From Leptospira hartskeerlii (GTDB taxonomy: Bacteria; Spirochaetota; Leptospiria; Leptospirales; Leptospiraceae): 64,000 nt of DNA. The notes below the pieces were generated by a model that saw only the letters and a program-made list of their open reading frames with translations, was not told where the DNA came from and searched no databases. Every line of letters starts with the position of its first letter. Position 1 is the stretch's first letter. The stretch covers positions 428,749-492,748 of the forward strand of contig NZ_NPDL01000004.1 in assembly GCF_002811475.1 (NCBI RefSeq), read 5' to 3'. Position numbers and translations under genes: made by a program. Shown piece after piece: positions 18,533 through 27,230 of the stretch.

Positions 18533-19534
18533 GTGAACCCGCGCAAACATAGCAAAAGATCTCGAATTCTATCTCTGATACTGCTATGTATCGTATTGAT
18601 TTCCATCCCTTTTTTTCCAGGCGCTTGGAAGGAGGCGGTTTTCTTCTCTCCGATCCAAATTCTTAGTTTGTATCCTAAACTTAAAAAAGAATCCTTCCTA
18701 GACTCTATCCTAGAAAGATTTCAGAACAAGTATTACGACTTGGGTTATAGATTCGAATATTTGATGAGAGAATTTTCTAAACCTGAAAGCGACAAGGATG
18801 CGGAGGCATTAGGAAAACTTTTTAGCTCTTCTATCCAATTAAAACAGATCCGTATATATGATTATAATTATAGAGCCATGTATTCTTCTGATCCAAAGGG
18901 TCCCGGATTTCATAAAGGGCTCAGATTACTCGGAATGCAGGTGCCTAGAGCAGGTTGGGTAGAAGATACTGATGGATTTTTATTATACAGAAATTCTTCC
19001 GGTGATCTGTATATTCAGATCTTGAAAGAAGATGGAGATAGGATCGTCCAAGAAGCAACCGGTTCTAAAAAATCCTTTTTGCCTCGAGACTTCTCGGAAG
19101 GAATTTTGTATTGGGTATACAAGAAGAAGGAAGAAAATTCCGAACTCTTAGAAACGAATCTGAATCCTGACAGTACATTACTTCCGGACACTTCCGAAGT
19201 CTCTAACTCGGAAGAATCTAGGGCAATGGTCCATGCGTTGTTGGATAGAAATTCCAAATCCCAAAACATTCTACTCCGTCCTATTTGGGAAAAAACGATT
19301 GCGGAAGATCTAGAAATTTTTCTATCACTACCTAGAAAGACAAGAGCAGAAGAGTTGTTACTGATCTTAAGCGCATTCGGAATTTCCTTGATCGCTTTAA
19401 TCTGCGGAATACTCGCTTCTAGAATATTATTCACGATCCGAATGGAGAACCGTTTTTCGGAAAGAGAAGAAGTGATCCAAGTGAAAACCGAGCTAATTCG
19501 TTTACTCGGACAATTTAGGGAAAAGACAAAATGA
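18533..19534 (+). CDS. Membrane protein of unknown function, first gene of a five-gene run
   Basis: A GTG start preceded by GAAAGG gives a 333-residue protein with one hydrophobic segment near the N-terminus (ILSLILLCIVLISIPFF), a long extracytoplasmic domain (~45-270), a second helix (LLLILSAFGISLIALICGILA), and a charged cytosolic tail that looks coiled coil (SEREEVIQVKTELIRLLGQF). That topology resembles sensor proteins without an output domain. Its stop overlaps the next start (ATGA), and the pair appears functionally linked. Confidence 0.65.
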   Translation: MNPRKHSKRSRILSLILLCIVLISIPFFPGAWKEAVFFSPIQILSLYPKLKKESFLDSILERFQNKYYDLGYRFEYLMREFSKPESDKDAEALGKLFSSSIQLKQIRIYDYNYRAMYSSDPKGPGFHKGLRLLGMQVPRAGWVEDTDGFLLYRNSSGDLYIQILKEDGDRIVQEATGSKKSFLPRDFSEGILYWVYKKKEENSELLETNLNPDSTLLPDTSEVSNSEESRAMVHALLDRNSKSQNILLRPIWEKTIAEDLEIFLSLPRKTRAEELLLILSAFGISLIALICGILASRILFTIRMENRFSEREEVIQVKTELIRLLGQFREKTK

Positions 19535-21768
19535 TAGGCTTTAAATTCAGACTCATACTCGCTCTATCTTTTATATTTTCCGTTTCTGTACTACTTTTAG
19601 AACCGTACTTTCCTTCCGGGATTTTTTATAAGTCCAGATTAGAGTCCGTATTCTCTTCTTTTAATAAAGAGATATTAGAGTTAGAAAAGAAGATCCGTGA
19701 ATCGGATCCTGAAGAATTAGATACTAACAATCTATTCCTTCCTGTTCGAAACTTTTTGTCATGGGATCCGAATCTAAAAAATACTCCGAACCTGGAATTT
19801 TCGGGAGATAAAGAAAGGTATTTATTATCCCAAGCATGGGAAGGAAAGACTAGTCGTTTTCTTTCATTGGAGAATGAGCCGGTCTTATTTGTTCCATTGT
19901 ATACAAAGTCGGTTGCAGTACTTGCAGTACTCGATAAGGAAAAATTCAAAATTTCCTTAGGCGATAGGGTAGAATATTTCGTTCCGGAGCCAAGGTTAGG
20001 AATTTTCCAAGACTGGGAAGAAAAAGGGGATAAAACAGATCCGAGGAAAATTTCGGAAGAAGTTTTGAAGTCCATGAAGGACGGAGGAAACGACTTCAAA
20101 GAAATCCGTCTGGGAGATAAATTATACAGAGCTTATTACGCATTCTATCCGGATGAAAAAATTGGTTTTATCCAGGGGATCTTACTCTTAGTTCCTTATG
20201 AACGTAATATTTTCTTAATATTATTTCCTGTGTTTTTCGGACTATTATTCTTATTGGATGTATGCATTCTTCTAGTTAGAAAAAGTAAATCCTCTTCTTC
20301 TTACGCAAAATCGGATGTGTCCAAACTCATCCAGACTCTGTCTCAAAGAATAGAAGAAACTAATTTTAAACAGGTAGAAGCCGCAAAATTGCATGAGTTA
20401 CCGGATGTTCCCGAAATAGTCACCATTCCTCCTGTTTTGGAAACTAAGCCTAGTGCAAGCGGCACATTCTATGTTTTGCCTTTCGATTTGCCTGGAGATT
20501 CTTTTTTAACTCCTAAGTTTTTAAGAGAGAAGAAGGAGCCGATTCATGTAGAAAGAGAAGCAGCCTCCGTTTCTTCTGCAGTATCAGTTGTGGAAATGCC
20601 GGAAGCTCTTCAGAAAAAGAGAGATTCTATCTTTACGGATGAGCTAGCAAGACTTGTGGAGAAGGTCAAAACTACTTCTCCTGAAATCCCTCAGATAGAA
20701 ATTTCAGATCGCCCTAAGGATTCGGGACTTTTAGCAAAAGCGCTCAGAGTGACTGGACTTGCTGAGATCGGTTTGAAGGCGGCGAGAGGTCTTGCTCCTC
20801 AACATAAATCCAGATTTTTCCTTTGGGCGAGAGCTTGGTGGGGAATTCGCAAAACCGATCCGAATGAAGAACTTCCTCTTTCTGAAAAATTCAGAGTCTG
20901 GTTGGATAAACAACCTATTCGCGAAAAAAGAAAGATCCTAGAAGTTTTAGATGAGATCCACCAAGGTTTGGATACTCCTATTTCTTCATTATTAAAATAT
21001 TATCTTACGATTTTCTCTTCTCTTCATCTGAAATCTTTTAGTATTCATTTTTACGATAGAAGAAGAGGCGCGTATCTCCCTGTTGTCTCCTATGGTTTAC
21101 AACCTTATAGTCGACAGAATATGATTTTCTTGTATGGAGATCAGTTCTTAGGAAAAGAAGTGGGAGATGTTTCTATCATAGACGTTACAGAAGAAAGACG
21201 TAACGATCATTTCTTCCGTAAAAAATTCGATTCTGCGGATTTAGATGGAGTGATGAGGATTATTTCCTTCCCACTTTTCAGATCCGGTTTGGATTTCAGA
21301 TTTTTCTTGATGTTCCCAGATCCGCCTAATAATGATTTAGCGGAACAAATCAGGGAGAATGTGGAAAATTCTATAGAACCTGTAGAAGACGCATTTTTAC
21401 AATTAGAGATAGAGCAGGCTTCTCATGCCATCCAAGACAAAAGAGACTTGGTCCAGATACAATTCTTACTTCTTCGCTGGGCGACCCATGGAGAAAGAAG
21501 CAGATGTAATCTATACAAGATCAAATGTACAGGTGACTTGGATTATCCTTCGATAGATAAATGGAGAAAAGAAGTTCTGGAAGAGATCCAGCCTAGGCTC
21601 GGAGCAGAAGATTACGGTTTTGGAGTTTCTCCTTCCGAAATTTTTGTTTTGTCTAGAGAAGAAAGAGAATCCGAACTGGAAATGATCTTGGATTCGATAG
21701 GTAAAGAGTATAAGATCACTCCTCTTCCTTATCCGGAAAACGGAAAAAATTTATACACCTATATTTAA
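19531..21768 (+). CDS. Large two-helix membrane protein with possible C-terminal GAF-like domain, unknown function
   Basis: The 745-residue protein has an N-terminal helix (FRLILALSFIFSVSVLLLEP), an extracytoplasmic part to about residue 230, a second helix (ILFPVFFGLLFLLDVCILLV) and a long cytosolic region. The middle is linker-like (Ser/Glu/Pro-rich, ~250-420). The C-terminal ~270 residues look folded and have a GAF-like rhythm (FSIHFYDRRRGAYLPVVSYGL...), but that is tentative. No kinase, GGDEF or phosphatase motif is present. It overlaps both the upstream gene (4 bases) and sits 28 bases before the TPR gene. Confidence 0.6.
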   Translation: MIGFKFRLILALSFIFSVSVLLLEPYFPSGIFYKSRLESVFSSFNKEILELEKKIRESDPEELDTNNLFLPVRNFLSWDPNLKNTPNLEFSGDKERYLLSQAWEGKTSRFLSLENEPVLFVPLYTKSVAVLAVLDKEKFKISLGDRVEYFVPEPRLGIFQDWEEKGDKTDPRKISEEVLKSMKDGGNDFKEIRLGDKLYRAYYAFYPDEKIGFIQGILLLVPYERNIFLILFPVFFGLLFLLDVCILLVRKSKSSSSYAKSDVSKLIQTLSQRIEETNFKQVEAAKLHELPDVPEIVTIPPVLETKPSASGTFYVLPFDLPGDSFLTPKFLREKKEPIHVEREAASVSSAVSVVEMPEALQKKRDSIFTDELARLVEKVKTTSPEIPQIEISDRPKDSGLLAKALRVTGLAEIGLKAARGLAPQHKSRFFLWARAWWGIRKTDPNEELPLSEKFRVWLDKQPIREKRKILEVLDEIHQGLDTPISSLLKYYLTIFSSLHLKSFSIHFYDRRRGAYLPVVSYGLQPYSRQNMIFLYGDQFLGKEVGDVSIIDVTEERRNDHFFRKKFDSADLDGVMRIISFPLFRSGLDFRFFLMFPDPPNNDLAEQIRENVENSIEPVEDAFLQLEIEQASHAIQDKRDLVQIQFLLLRWATHGERSRCNLYKIKCTGDLDYPSIDKWRKEVLEEIQPRLGAEDYGFGVSPSEIFVLSREERESELEMILDSIGKEYKITPLPYPENGKNLYTYI

Positions 21769-21796
21769 TATTTTTCTAAATCAAATAGAATCTAAA

Positions 21797-22390
21797 ATGC
21801 GCGCTCTCTGTTGTATCATTTTGTTTTGTGCAAGTTTACCTTCTTCTTATGCTCAAGAAGAAAATAGAAGAGAATGGAATAAGGCAGCAAAACAAAAAGT
21901 TTTACTTCTTCACCAAAGTGGAAAAGAAGCGGAGAGTCTTCCATTCTTAGAAGAATACGTTAAAAAAAATCCGAACGAGTTGATCTATAAACTCTATTTG
22001 GCCCGAGCACTTTTTTGGAGAGCTGATTTAGAATTGCCAGGTCATTCTGAAGATGTGTTCTCTAGAATGGAGAAGGTCCGAAAAATTCGGGATAATTATC
22101 TGAGAGCGGCAGGTCTTTTTGAGGAGAATGTGGGCTATTTAGGAAAGGTAAGTCCAAGAGATCCTGATTTAGGAAAGTGGACCTTTTTATGGGCAATGTC
22201 AGAATGGTATGCTGGTAGGGAAGATCGGGCCATTCAGCTATTTAAGAAGTCTTTTAAACATGATTTTCGTTTGAATCAGGCAAATTATAATATCGCAGCC
22301 ATTTACGAAAGCCTAGGCCAGATACTAGATTCTCAAATTTATTACGGAACCTACTTGAAAAACGAAAAGGAACTGAAAGAAGAGGAGTAA
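21797..22390 (+). CDS. Exported TPR-like protein
   Basis: The 197-residue protein starts with a signal peptide (LCCIILFCASLPSSYAQE). Helical repeats follow, with TPR features such as ESLPFLEEYVKKNPNELIYKLYLARALFW and DRAIQLFKKSFKHDFRLNQANYNIAAIYESLG (quoted in part). It belongs to the same operon as the two membrane proteins before it and shares one base with the next gene (TAATG). Confidence 0.75.
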   Translation: MRALCCIILFCASLPSSYAQEENRREWNKAAKQKVLLLHQSGKEAESLPFLEEYVKKNPNELIYKLYLARALFWRADLELPGHSEDVFSRMEKVRKIRDNYLRAAGLFEENVGYLGKVSPRDPDLGKWTFLWAMSEWYAGREDRAIQLFKKSFKHDFRLNQANYNIAAIYESLGQILDSQIYYGTYLKNEKELKEEE

Positions 22391-22593
22391 TGGCCCGTGT
22401 CGAAAGAAGATTTCAGATGCTCCTCACTGAGGAAGAATTCGAATTGTTAAGGACCGAAGCGGAAAAGAGAGACCTTTCCGCTTCAGAGTTGCTTCGGTCC
22501 TGTTTTAGGAACGAAGTTTTTAAATCGGATTCTTATCAAAGGTTAGAAGCTTTGAGAGAATTATCCAAAATTTATCCGGAAGCGAAAGTTTGA
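22390..22593 (+). CDS. Ribbon-helix-helix-like small protein (antitoxin-like)
   Basis: The 67-residue product opens with a beta-strand (RVERRFQMLLT), then two helices (EEEFELLRTEAEKRD and SASELLRSCFRNEVF). This strand-helix-helix order with L-S-x-S-E-L-L-R is typical of RHH/CopG DNA-binding proteins and of many VapB-type antitoxins. The start shares its A with the upstream stop (TAATG), and the stop overlaps the next gene's TTG. The DNA-binding role is inferred. Confidence 0.6.
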   Translation: MARVERRFQMLLTEEEFELLRTEAEKRDLSASELLRSCFRNEVFKSDSYQRLEALRELSKIYPEAKV

Positions 22594-23006
22594 AATTATT
22601 AGTATCTTCCGAATGTTTTAGGGAATTGGTGCTTGGAAATTCCTCTTCTCGGCGTTCAGTATCGAATGCGATCGAATCACTTACCAAAAAAAATCATATT
22701 TTTGTTTTGGCTCTTCCTAGTTTGGATTCAATTCTTGCAAAAGAATCTGATCCCTTAACGAGAGAGATCATTTGGACCCAAGCCAAAAATTTATTTTTGG
22801 ATTTTCTTCCTATTAGAAAGGAAGAGATTTCTCTTGCGATACGACTTTCTTCCTCTAAAAATTTGGAATGGAAAGAATGGTTAGAGATCGCAACGGCTTC
22901 TTTGGCTGATTTGGATGGGATTTTATGCACGGATCCAAAATGGAAAGAGCAGAATCTAGTGAAGATCTTACTCGCTCAGGAAATAGACCTCGACGGAGTC
23001 GCTTAG
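22590..23006 (+). CDS. PIN-like protein with degenerate active site (VapC-like)
   Basis: A TTG start overlaps the RHH-like gene stop (TTGA). The 138-residue size, the opening MKLLVSSECF-x-ELVLG and the late IATASLADLDGILCTDPKW fit the PIN fold (cf. LLDTNVL...AATA...L-x-T-x-D). The first catalytic Asp is Ser (VSS for LDT), the Asp before the AATA-like motif appears as Glu, and only the T-D near the end is kept. Activity as an RNase is therefore doubtful. With the RHH-like gene it makes a vapBC-shaped pair at the end of a five-gene run. The last 39 bases overlap the convergent gene. Confidence 0.5.
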   Translation: MKLLVSSECFRELVLGNSSSRRSVSNAIESLTKKNHIFVLALPSLDSILAKESDPLTREIIWTQAKNLFLDFLPIRKEEISLAIRLSSSKNLEWKEWLEIATASLADLDGILCTDPKWKEQNLVKILLAQEIDLDGVA

Positions 23007-24848
23007 AGGACTGAGTTGGTCCGGTCCATTCTCCGGATCGTATACTGCATTATAAGCAGCAACTTTGAAATAATACGTTAGTCCTTTTTGGAAGAATAAA
23101 AGTTTTTTGTCGTAAGGGTCTTTACGAGGTTTTGGCTTTTTCTTTTTGGATTTTGGACTTTCGTCTTCGTCGTCATTTTCTTCCGGTTTTTCTGCGTTCA
23201 AAGAAATGAGTCGATTGTCTATACATTGGCAAAGTTTAGGGCCGCTCATATCATTCCGTTTAGGACAAGTGGAATCATCACCCAAGATCGGATCCAGATA
23301 CTCGCTCATTGGATGTTTGGTCTTTCCCTTGGTGCTTAGGACAGGCATTTTTCCCTTTGCTAATTCTTTGCTGGTGCCTTTTAAGATTCCAACCATACGA
23401 TTCGGACCGACTCCGTAGTGAATGACATAGCCGCCTTTTTGTTGCACATTTCTTTCCGGGTTTTGGGTCCAGCTCAAACAAACGCGAGGCCCCTGTGCTT
23501 CGGGATCGTAATCGTCAAAGTTTACTATTTTTAAACCGGCAGGTTTGACAGGAGGAATTGTTTCTCTATAAGAAAAAGATAATGCTTCTAATTCAGGACT
23601 GGACTTGGAGCCGGAGTCAGTCTTAAATTTTACTTTTACCTGGTAATATTTGAAATTATAGAGTTTGTTTCCCCAGACCTTATCTAACGGGATCCGATAG
23701 CTGGAAGATTTTCCTTTGGGAGAATTTTCCTCTTCAGTTTCTCTGTAAGGATCGTCTTCTTTAAACTCTTCTTCTATCCTTCTGAGATCGATTGATTTCC
23801 AAGCTGGATATTCTTCCGTTTTGGAAAAAATTTTAGGAGAAGATCTGAAATATAATTCTAATACAGAGGATTTAGGAATATTCGCTTTTAATAATACTGC
23901 TTCAGGTATAGAATTGGAAAATTTGGTTTTATATACCGGAGAAATTGCAGTCCCAAACTTTGCATCTGCAGTAAATGAAGACGGATCGTATTTTTGTCCA
24001 TCGTATTGAGTGGATAAGACTTCAGGATCTGGACTTCCTTTGGAGACCAAAAAATCATCCAACCACCCATAAAAACTTTCCCCGATCTTAAATGGAGTGC
24101 TGTCTTCGGGATGAAAGCCAATGCGAATAATTGGTTCTTTGGAAGAAATAGAGGCTCTGTCCGTTTCCTTTCCGTTGATGTATAATACGATCTCTCTTTG
24201 GGCAGGTTTAAATTGGATGATAAAATGATTCCAATCAGATCTGGAAAGTCTGGAATTTCCTGCGAGTTTTAATGATAAATGGGTTTTGTCCGTTTTTTGA
24301 AAAAAATTACGAAATTCTAATATTGGGATTTCATCTTTAATCCTGAGGTCCCAACCGAATTTTTTTCCCCTGGTATATATATCTTTAGAAAGTAAGATTG
24401 CTTCTTTGTCTAGGTTTCCTGGCAACAAGAAGAAGGAGATATAAAATTCTTCTTTGATATCGGAACTTGTAAGAATTCCTTTTGTCCTTCCTGAAACTTT
24501 GATCCCGGATCTTTTACCTACAAAGCCTGCCGACCTCTTTCCGGAATGTGCTTTTGCAAGGTCAGGAAGATAAGAAGAAGATAATATTCTGTAACCGCCG
24601 GCTTTATCATTCAGATCGGAGGCTTCCTTTTCTTCAAAATCTAAAAATAGGTCGGAGCCTTCTTTACGGTCGCGGGGGCTTAATTCTAATTTAGAAGTTC
24701 CGTTTTCGGTACTTCCCAAACGGACATATTTTAGAACGAATGCACTTAGAGAGAATGTATTGGACTCGGCGGAGATAGAGCCGGAGAAAAAGGAAACAAG
24801 ACCGACCAAACCTAAGAGATAGACCGGATAAAGGATCTTGTTTCGCAT
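22968..24848 (-). CDS. Exported LamG-like and FN3-like protein
   Basis: The 626-residue protein has a signal peptide (LLGLVGLVSFFSGSISAES). Residues ~85-270 look like a concanavalin-A/LamG jelly roll (FYISFFLLPGNLDKEAILLSKD, IIQFKPAQREIVLYINGKE and FYGWLDDFLVSKG, quoted in part), a fold that often binds glycans. A beta-rich middle and a C-terminal FN3-like part (PPVKPAGLKIVNFDDYD...LTYYFKVAAYNAVYDPENG) follow, with a Lys/Pro-rich insert near residue 560. It is probably on the cell surface or in the periplasm. The start is the ATG at 24848. Confidence 0.7.
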   Translation of the reverse strand: MRNKILYPVYLLGLVGLVSFFSGSISAESNTFSLSAFVLKYVRLGSTENGTSKLELSPRDRKEGSDLFLDFEEKEASDLNDKAGGYRILSSSYLPDLAKAHSGKRSAGFVGKRSGIKVSGRTKGILTSSDIKEEFYISFFLLPGNLDKEAILLSKDIYTRGKKFGWDLRIKDEIPILEFRNFFQKTDKTHLSLKLAGNSRLSRSDWNHFIIQFKPAQREIVLYINGKETDRASISSKEPIIRIGFHPEDSTPFKIGESFYGWLDDFLVSKGSPDPEVLSTQYDGQKYDPSSFTADAKFGTAISPVYKTKFSNSIPEAVLLKANIPKSSVLELYFRSSPKIFSKTEEYPAWKSIDLRRIEEEFKEDDPYRETEEENSPKGKSSSYRIPLDKVWGNKLYNFKYYQVKVKFKTDSGSKSSPELEALSFSYRETIPPVKPAGLKIVNFDDYDPEAQGPRVCLSWTQNPERNVQQKGGYVIHYGVGPNRMVGILKGTSKELAKGKMPVLSTKGKTKHPMSEYLDPILGDDSTCPKRNDMSGPKLCQCIDNRLISLNAEKPEENDDEDESPKSKKKKPKPRKDPYDKKLLFFQKGLTYYFKVAAYNAVYDPENGPDQLSPLSDSVEVYFLSE

Positions 24849-24872
24849 TCTTAAAAAGATATTTTCCGTTTC

Positions 24873-25307
24873 TTAAACGATGGTGTCTAACTGACCCACC
24901 CTTCTTTCATGACGTCCTGCTTCGAAAGAAGTATTGAGCCATTTTTGAGCGATGCGAGTTGCAAGTTCTTTACCTAAAACTCTACCGCCTAATACCAGTA
25001 CGTTTGCATTATTATGCCTACGAGACATTTCTGCAGTGAACTCGTCATGGCAAAGAGCAGCTCTGATCCCCTTATGACGGTTTGCTGCGATAGAAGCTCC
25101 GATCCCTGTCCCGCAAAGTGCGATTAAGCCATCCACTTCTTTGGAGAGTACTTTTTTGCAGGCGTCTGCGATTACTAAAGGATAATCCACTGAAGTCTCG
25201 TCCTTTACGCCTAAGTCCAGGATCTCAATCGAGTCCGCCAATTCTTTGCGAAGGAATTCTTTGAGTTCGAATCCGCCGTGATCGGAAGCGATGCCAATTT
25301 TTTTCAT
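24873..25307 (-). CDS. rpiB: Ribose-5-phosphate isomerase B
   Basis: The 144-residue protein matches the RpiB/LacA family along its whole length: IASDHGGFELKEFL at the start, the active-site-bearing LIALCGTGIGASIAANRHKGIRAALC (quoted in part) and SRRHNNANVLVLGGRVLG. It interconverts ribulose-5-phosphate and ribose-5-phosphate in the pentose phosphate pathway. The next gene upstream on the plus strand is only an antisense reading. Confidence 0.95.
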   Translation of the reverse strand: MKKIGIASDHGGFELKEFLRKELADSIEILDLGVKDETSVDYPLVIADACKKVLSKEVDGLIALCGTGIGASIAANRHKGIRAALCHDEFTAEMSRRHNNANVLVLGGRVLGKELATRIAQKWLNTSFEAGRHERRVGQLDTIV

Positions 25308-25386
25308 GATCTAAAGGTACCGTACCTATGTGAATTCTCCGATTCAAGCAATTTACAGCAAGGATCGGAAAATAAGGAAAATATCC

Positions 25387-25962
25387 TTAATCAAAGAGCC
25401 CTTCTCTCAGGAAATCGGGAGCGGTCTGGTAGAATTCCCAATGTTGGAAGAAGAGGGCCATATAGGTGTTTTGGAAAGTGGACAAGGGAAGAAGTTTCTC
25501 AGTTAGGGATTGGTACTCTGCCTGGTGCAGTCTTGCCAAAAGTTCTTTTTTGGCCTCTAAAAAACTACGTAAATTTTTCTCTTCGTAAGCGGAGAGACGG
25601 ATGGTCTTTTCGTCCGAGAGTAAAAAATTTTCGTAATAAGAAAACATAAGTTCTTTCGTTTCTCTATGGTGAGAATGATCTACGAGTAGGGTCGTTTGTT
25701 CTTCTTTGGAAAGCCCGGACATACGGATACATTCTAAACTTTGGTACGCTGATTTTGCCTCTTGTAAGGCAAGATTTTCTGCGATCTTGGTCCTTTCTTC
25801 CGGAGAAAGTTTAGAAGTATAAAATTCCTTTAATTCTTTGGAAGTCCCACCCTGAGACAAGCAATGACCTATCTTCAATTTTGTAGGAAAGAATAATGGA
25901 GAAGCGGATATCTGAATGATACCCGCGCAGAAAAATATTAGGATCAGAAGAATGTGTTTCAT
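25387..25962 (-). CDS. Hypothetical exported protein
   Basis: The 191-residue protein has a signal peptide (ILLILIFFCAGIIQISASP) and a mostly helical, charged mature part (for example TKIAENLALQEAKSAYQSLE and FLEAKKELLARLHQAEYQSL). It is downstream of serC on the same strand, 18 bases after it, and probably shares its transcript. No family is evident. Confidence 0.65.
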   Translation of the reverse strand: MKHILLILIFFCAGIIQISASPLFFPTKLKIGHCLSQGGTSKELKEFYTSKLSPEERTKIAENLALQEAKSAYQSLECIRMSGLSKEEQTTLLVDHSHHRETKELMFSYYENFLLSDEKTIRLSAYEEKNLRSFLEAKKELLARLHQAEYQSLTEKLLPLSTFQNTYMALFFQHWEFYQTAPDFLREGLFD

Positions 25963-25980
25963 TCTATTCTTACGGAAGAA

Positions 25981-27072
25981 TTAAACCTTCTTCTCGAATT
26001 CCTTCATGTATTCTACAAGGGCGATTACACCTTCTTTAGGCATGGAATTATAAATAGAAGCTCTTAATCCACCGACCAATCTGTGACCTTCTAATCCATG
26101 AAGTCCTTTTTCTTCTGCTCCTGCTAAAAACTTAGATTCTAAATTTTTGTCATGAATAGTAAAGACCACATTCATTACAGATCTTGAATTCGGTTTTACC
26201 GGAGCATTATAGAAGGAAGTGGTTTCCAAATAATCATACAGGATTTTGGCCTTTTCTTCATTGATCTTTTCGATCTTCTCTACTCCACCCAGGTCCTTTA
26301 GCCATTCGAATACAAGTTTGGACATGTAAATGGAATATGTAGGAGGAGTATTATACATGGATTTGTTTTTTGCAGTCAGTGCATAATCCATCAATATAGG
26401 AACAGTTCTACCGGAACGTCCAAGTAGATCCTTGCGGATAATAAGAACGCTCAAACCGGAAGGTCCTATATTCTTCTGTGCTCCCGCAAATATTGCACCG
26501 AATTTACTCACATCTATCTTTCTAGAAAGAATTTCAGAAGTCATGTCCGCGATTAGCGGAGCCTTAGTAATATTCGGAATCGTTGCATAACGAGTTCCTA
26601 ATAAAGTATTATTAGAAGTGATATACACATATGCGGCTCCAGGATTTACCATGGAGTCGTTCAGTTCAGGAGACTCAGTATATTTATGATCTTCTCCATC
26701 GTAAATTTTTTTGACTGGATTGAATCTAAGTGCTTCTTCCATGGCCTTCTTAGCCCAGATCCCTGTGACCGCAAAGTCAGCGGACTCTCCATCTTTGAGA
26801 AGATTTAAGGGTAGAGCGGAGAAGTGGAGGCTAGCTCCTCCGGAAAGAAACATAATTTCGTAATTTTCCGGAACAGATAATAATTCTCTGAGCAAGGAAA
26901 GGGAGGTATCCAGGACTTCTTCAAAAAGTTTTCCTCTATGGCTGTCTTCCATAATGGACATACCGGACCCGCGGTAGTTCAGAAACTCGGAAGCCGCCTT
27001 CTCCATGACTGGAGTGGGAAGCATCGCAGGACCTGCGCAAAAATTGTAGATTCGGCGCTCAAATTTACTCAT
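25981..27072 (-). CDS. serC: Phosphoserine aminotransferase
   Basis: The 363-residue enzyme begins with the SerC signature [18 protein letters not shown]. It has [13 protein letters not shown], the PLP-binding lysine in [13 protein letters not shown] (about residue 199), [20 protein letters not shown] (in two parts) and the C-terminal [14 protein letters not shown]. It makes 3-phosphoserine from 3-phosphohydroxypyruvate and glutamate, and acts also in pyridoxal phosphate synthesis in many bacteria. No other ser gene is nearby. Confidence 0.97.
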   Translation of the reverse strand: MSKFERRIYNFCAGPAMLPTPVMEKAASEFLNYRGSGMSIMEDSHRGKLFEEVLDTSLSLLRELLSVPENYEIMFLSGGASLHFSALPLNLLKDGESADFAVTGIWAKKAMEEALRFNPVKKIYDGEDHKYTESPELNDSMVNPGAAYVYITSNNTLLGTRYATIPNITKAPLIADMTSEILSRKIDVSKFGAIFAGAQKNIGPSGLSVLIIRKDLLGRSGRTVPILMDYALTAKNKSMYNTPPTYSIYMSKLVFEWLKDLGGVEKIEKINEEKAKILYDYLETTSFYNAPVKPNSRSVMNVVFTIHDKNLESKFLAGAEEKGLHGLEGHRLVGGLRASIYNSMPKEGVIALVEYMKEFEKKV

Positions 27073-27147
27073 GAGGTTAGGGTAAAAATCAGGTCTTGGG
27101 AGGCAACTTTCTTACTGCTTCCACTTCCTCGAACTATGGAAAAATCC

Positions 27148-27177
27148 TTGGCAGAGTCCTATCTAGAATCATAAGAT
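27148..27177 (+). promoter_or_regulatory. Possible promoter of the P83/100 gene
   Basis: TTGGCA at 27148-27153 and TAAGAT at 27172-27177 are 18 bases apart, just upstream of the P83/100-type gene. The match is fair and not supported by anything else. Confidence 0.35.
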
Positions 27178-27230
27178 AGCCATTCGTCTCTCCCTACTTT
27201 GGGGGTTTCGTATTTCTAAGGAGTTCCATA

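Noticed and set aside
25278..25649. Plus-strand frame between rpiB and the exported hypothetical gene
   Set aside because: It overlaps two coding regions on the minus strand and has no recognisable features.
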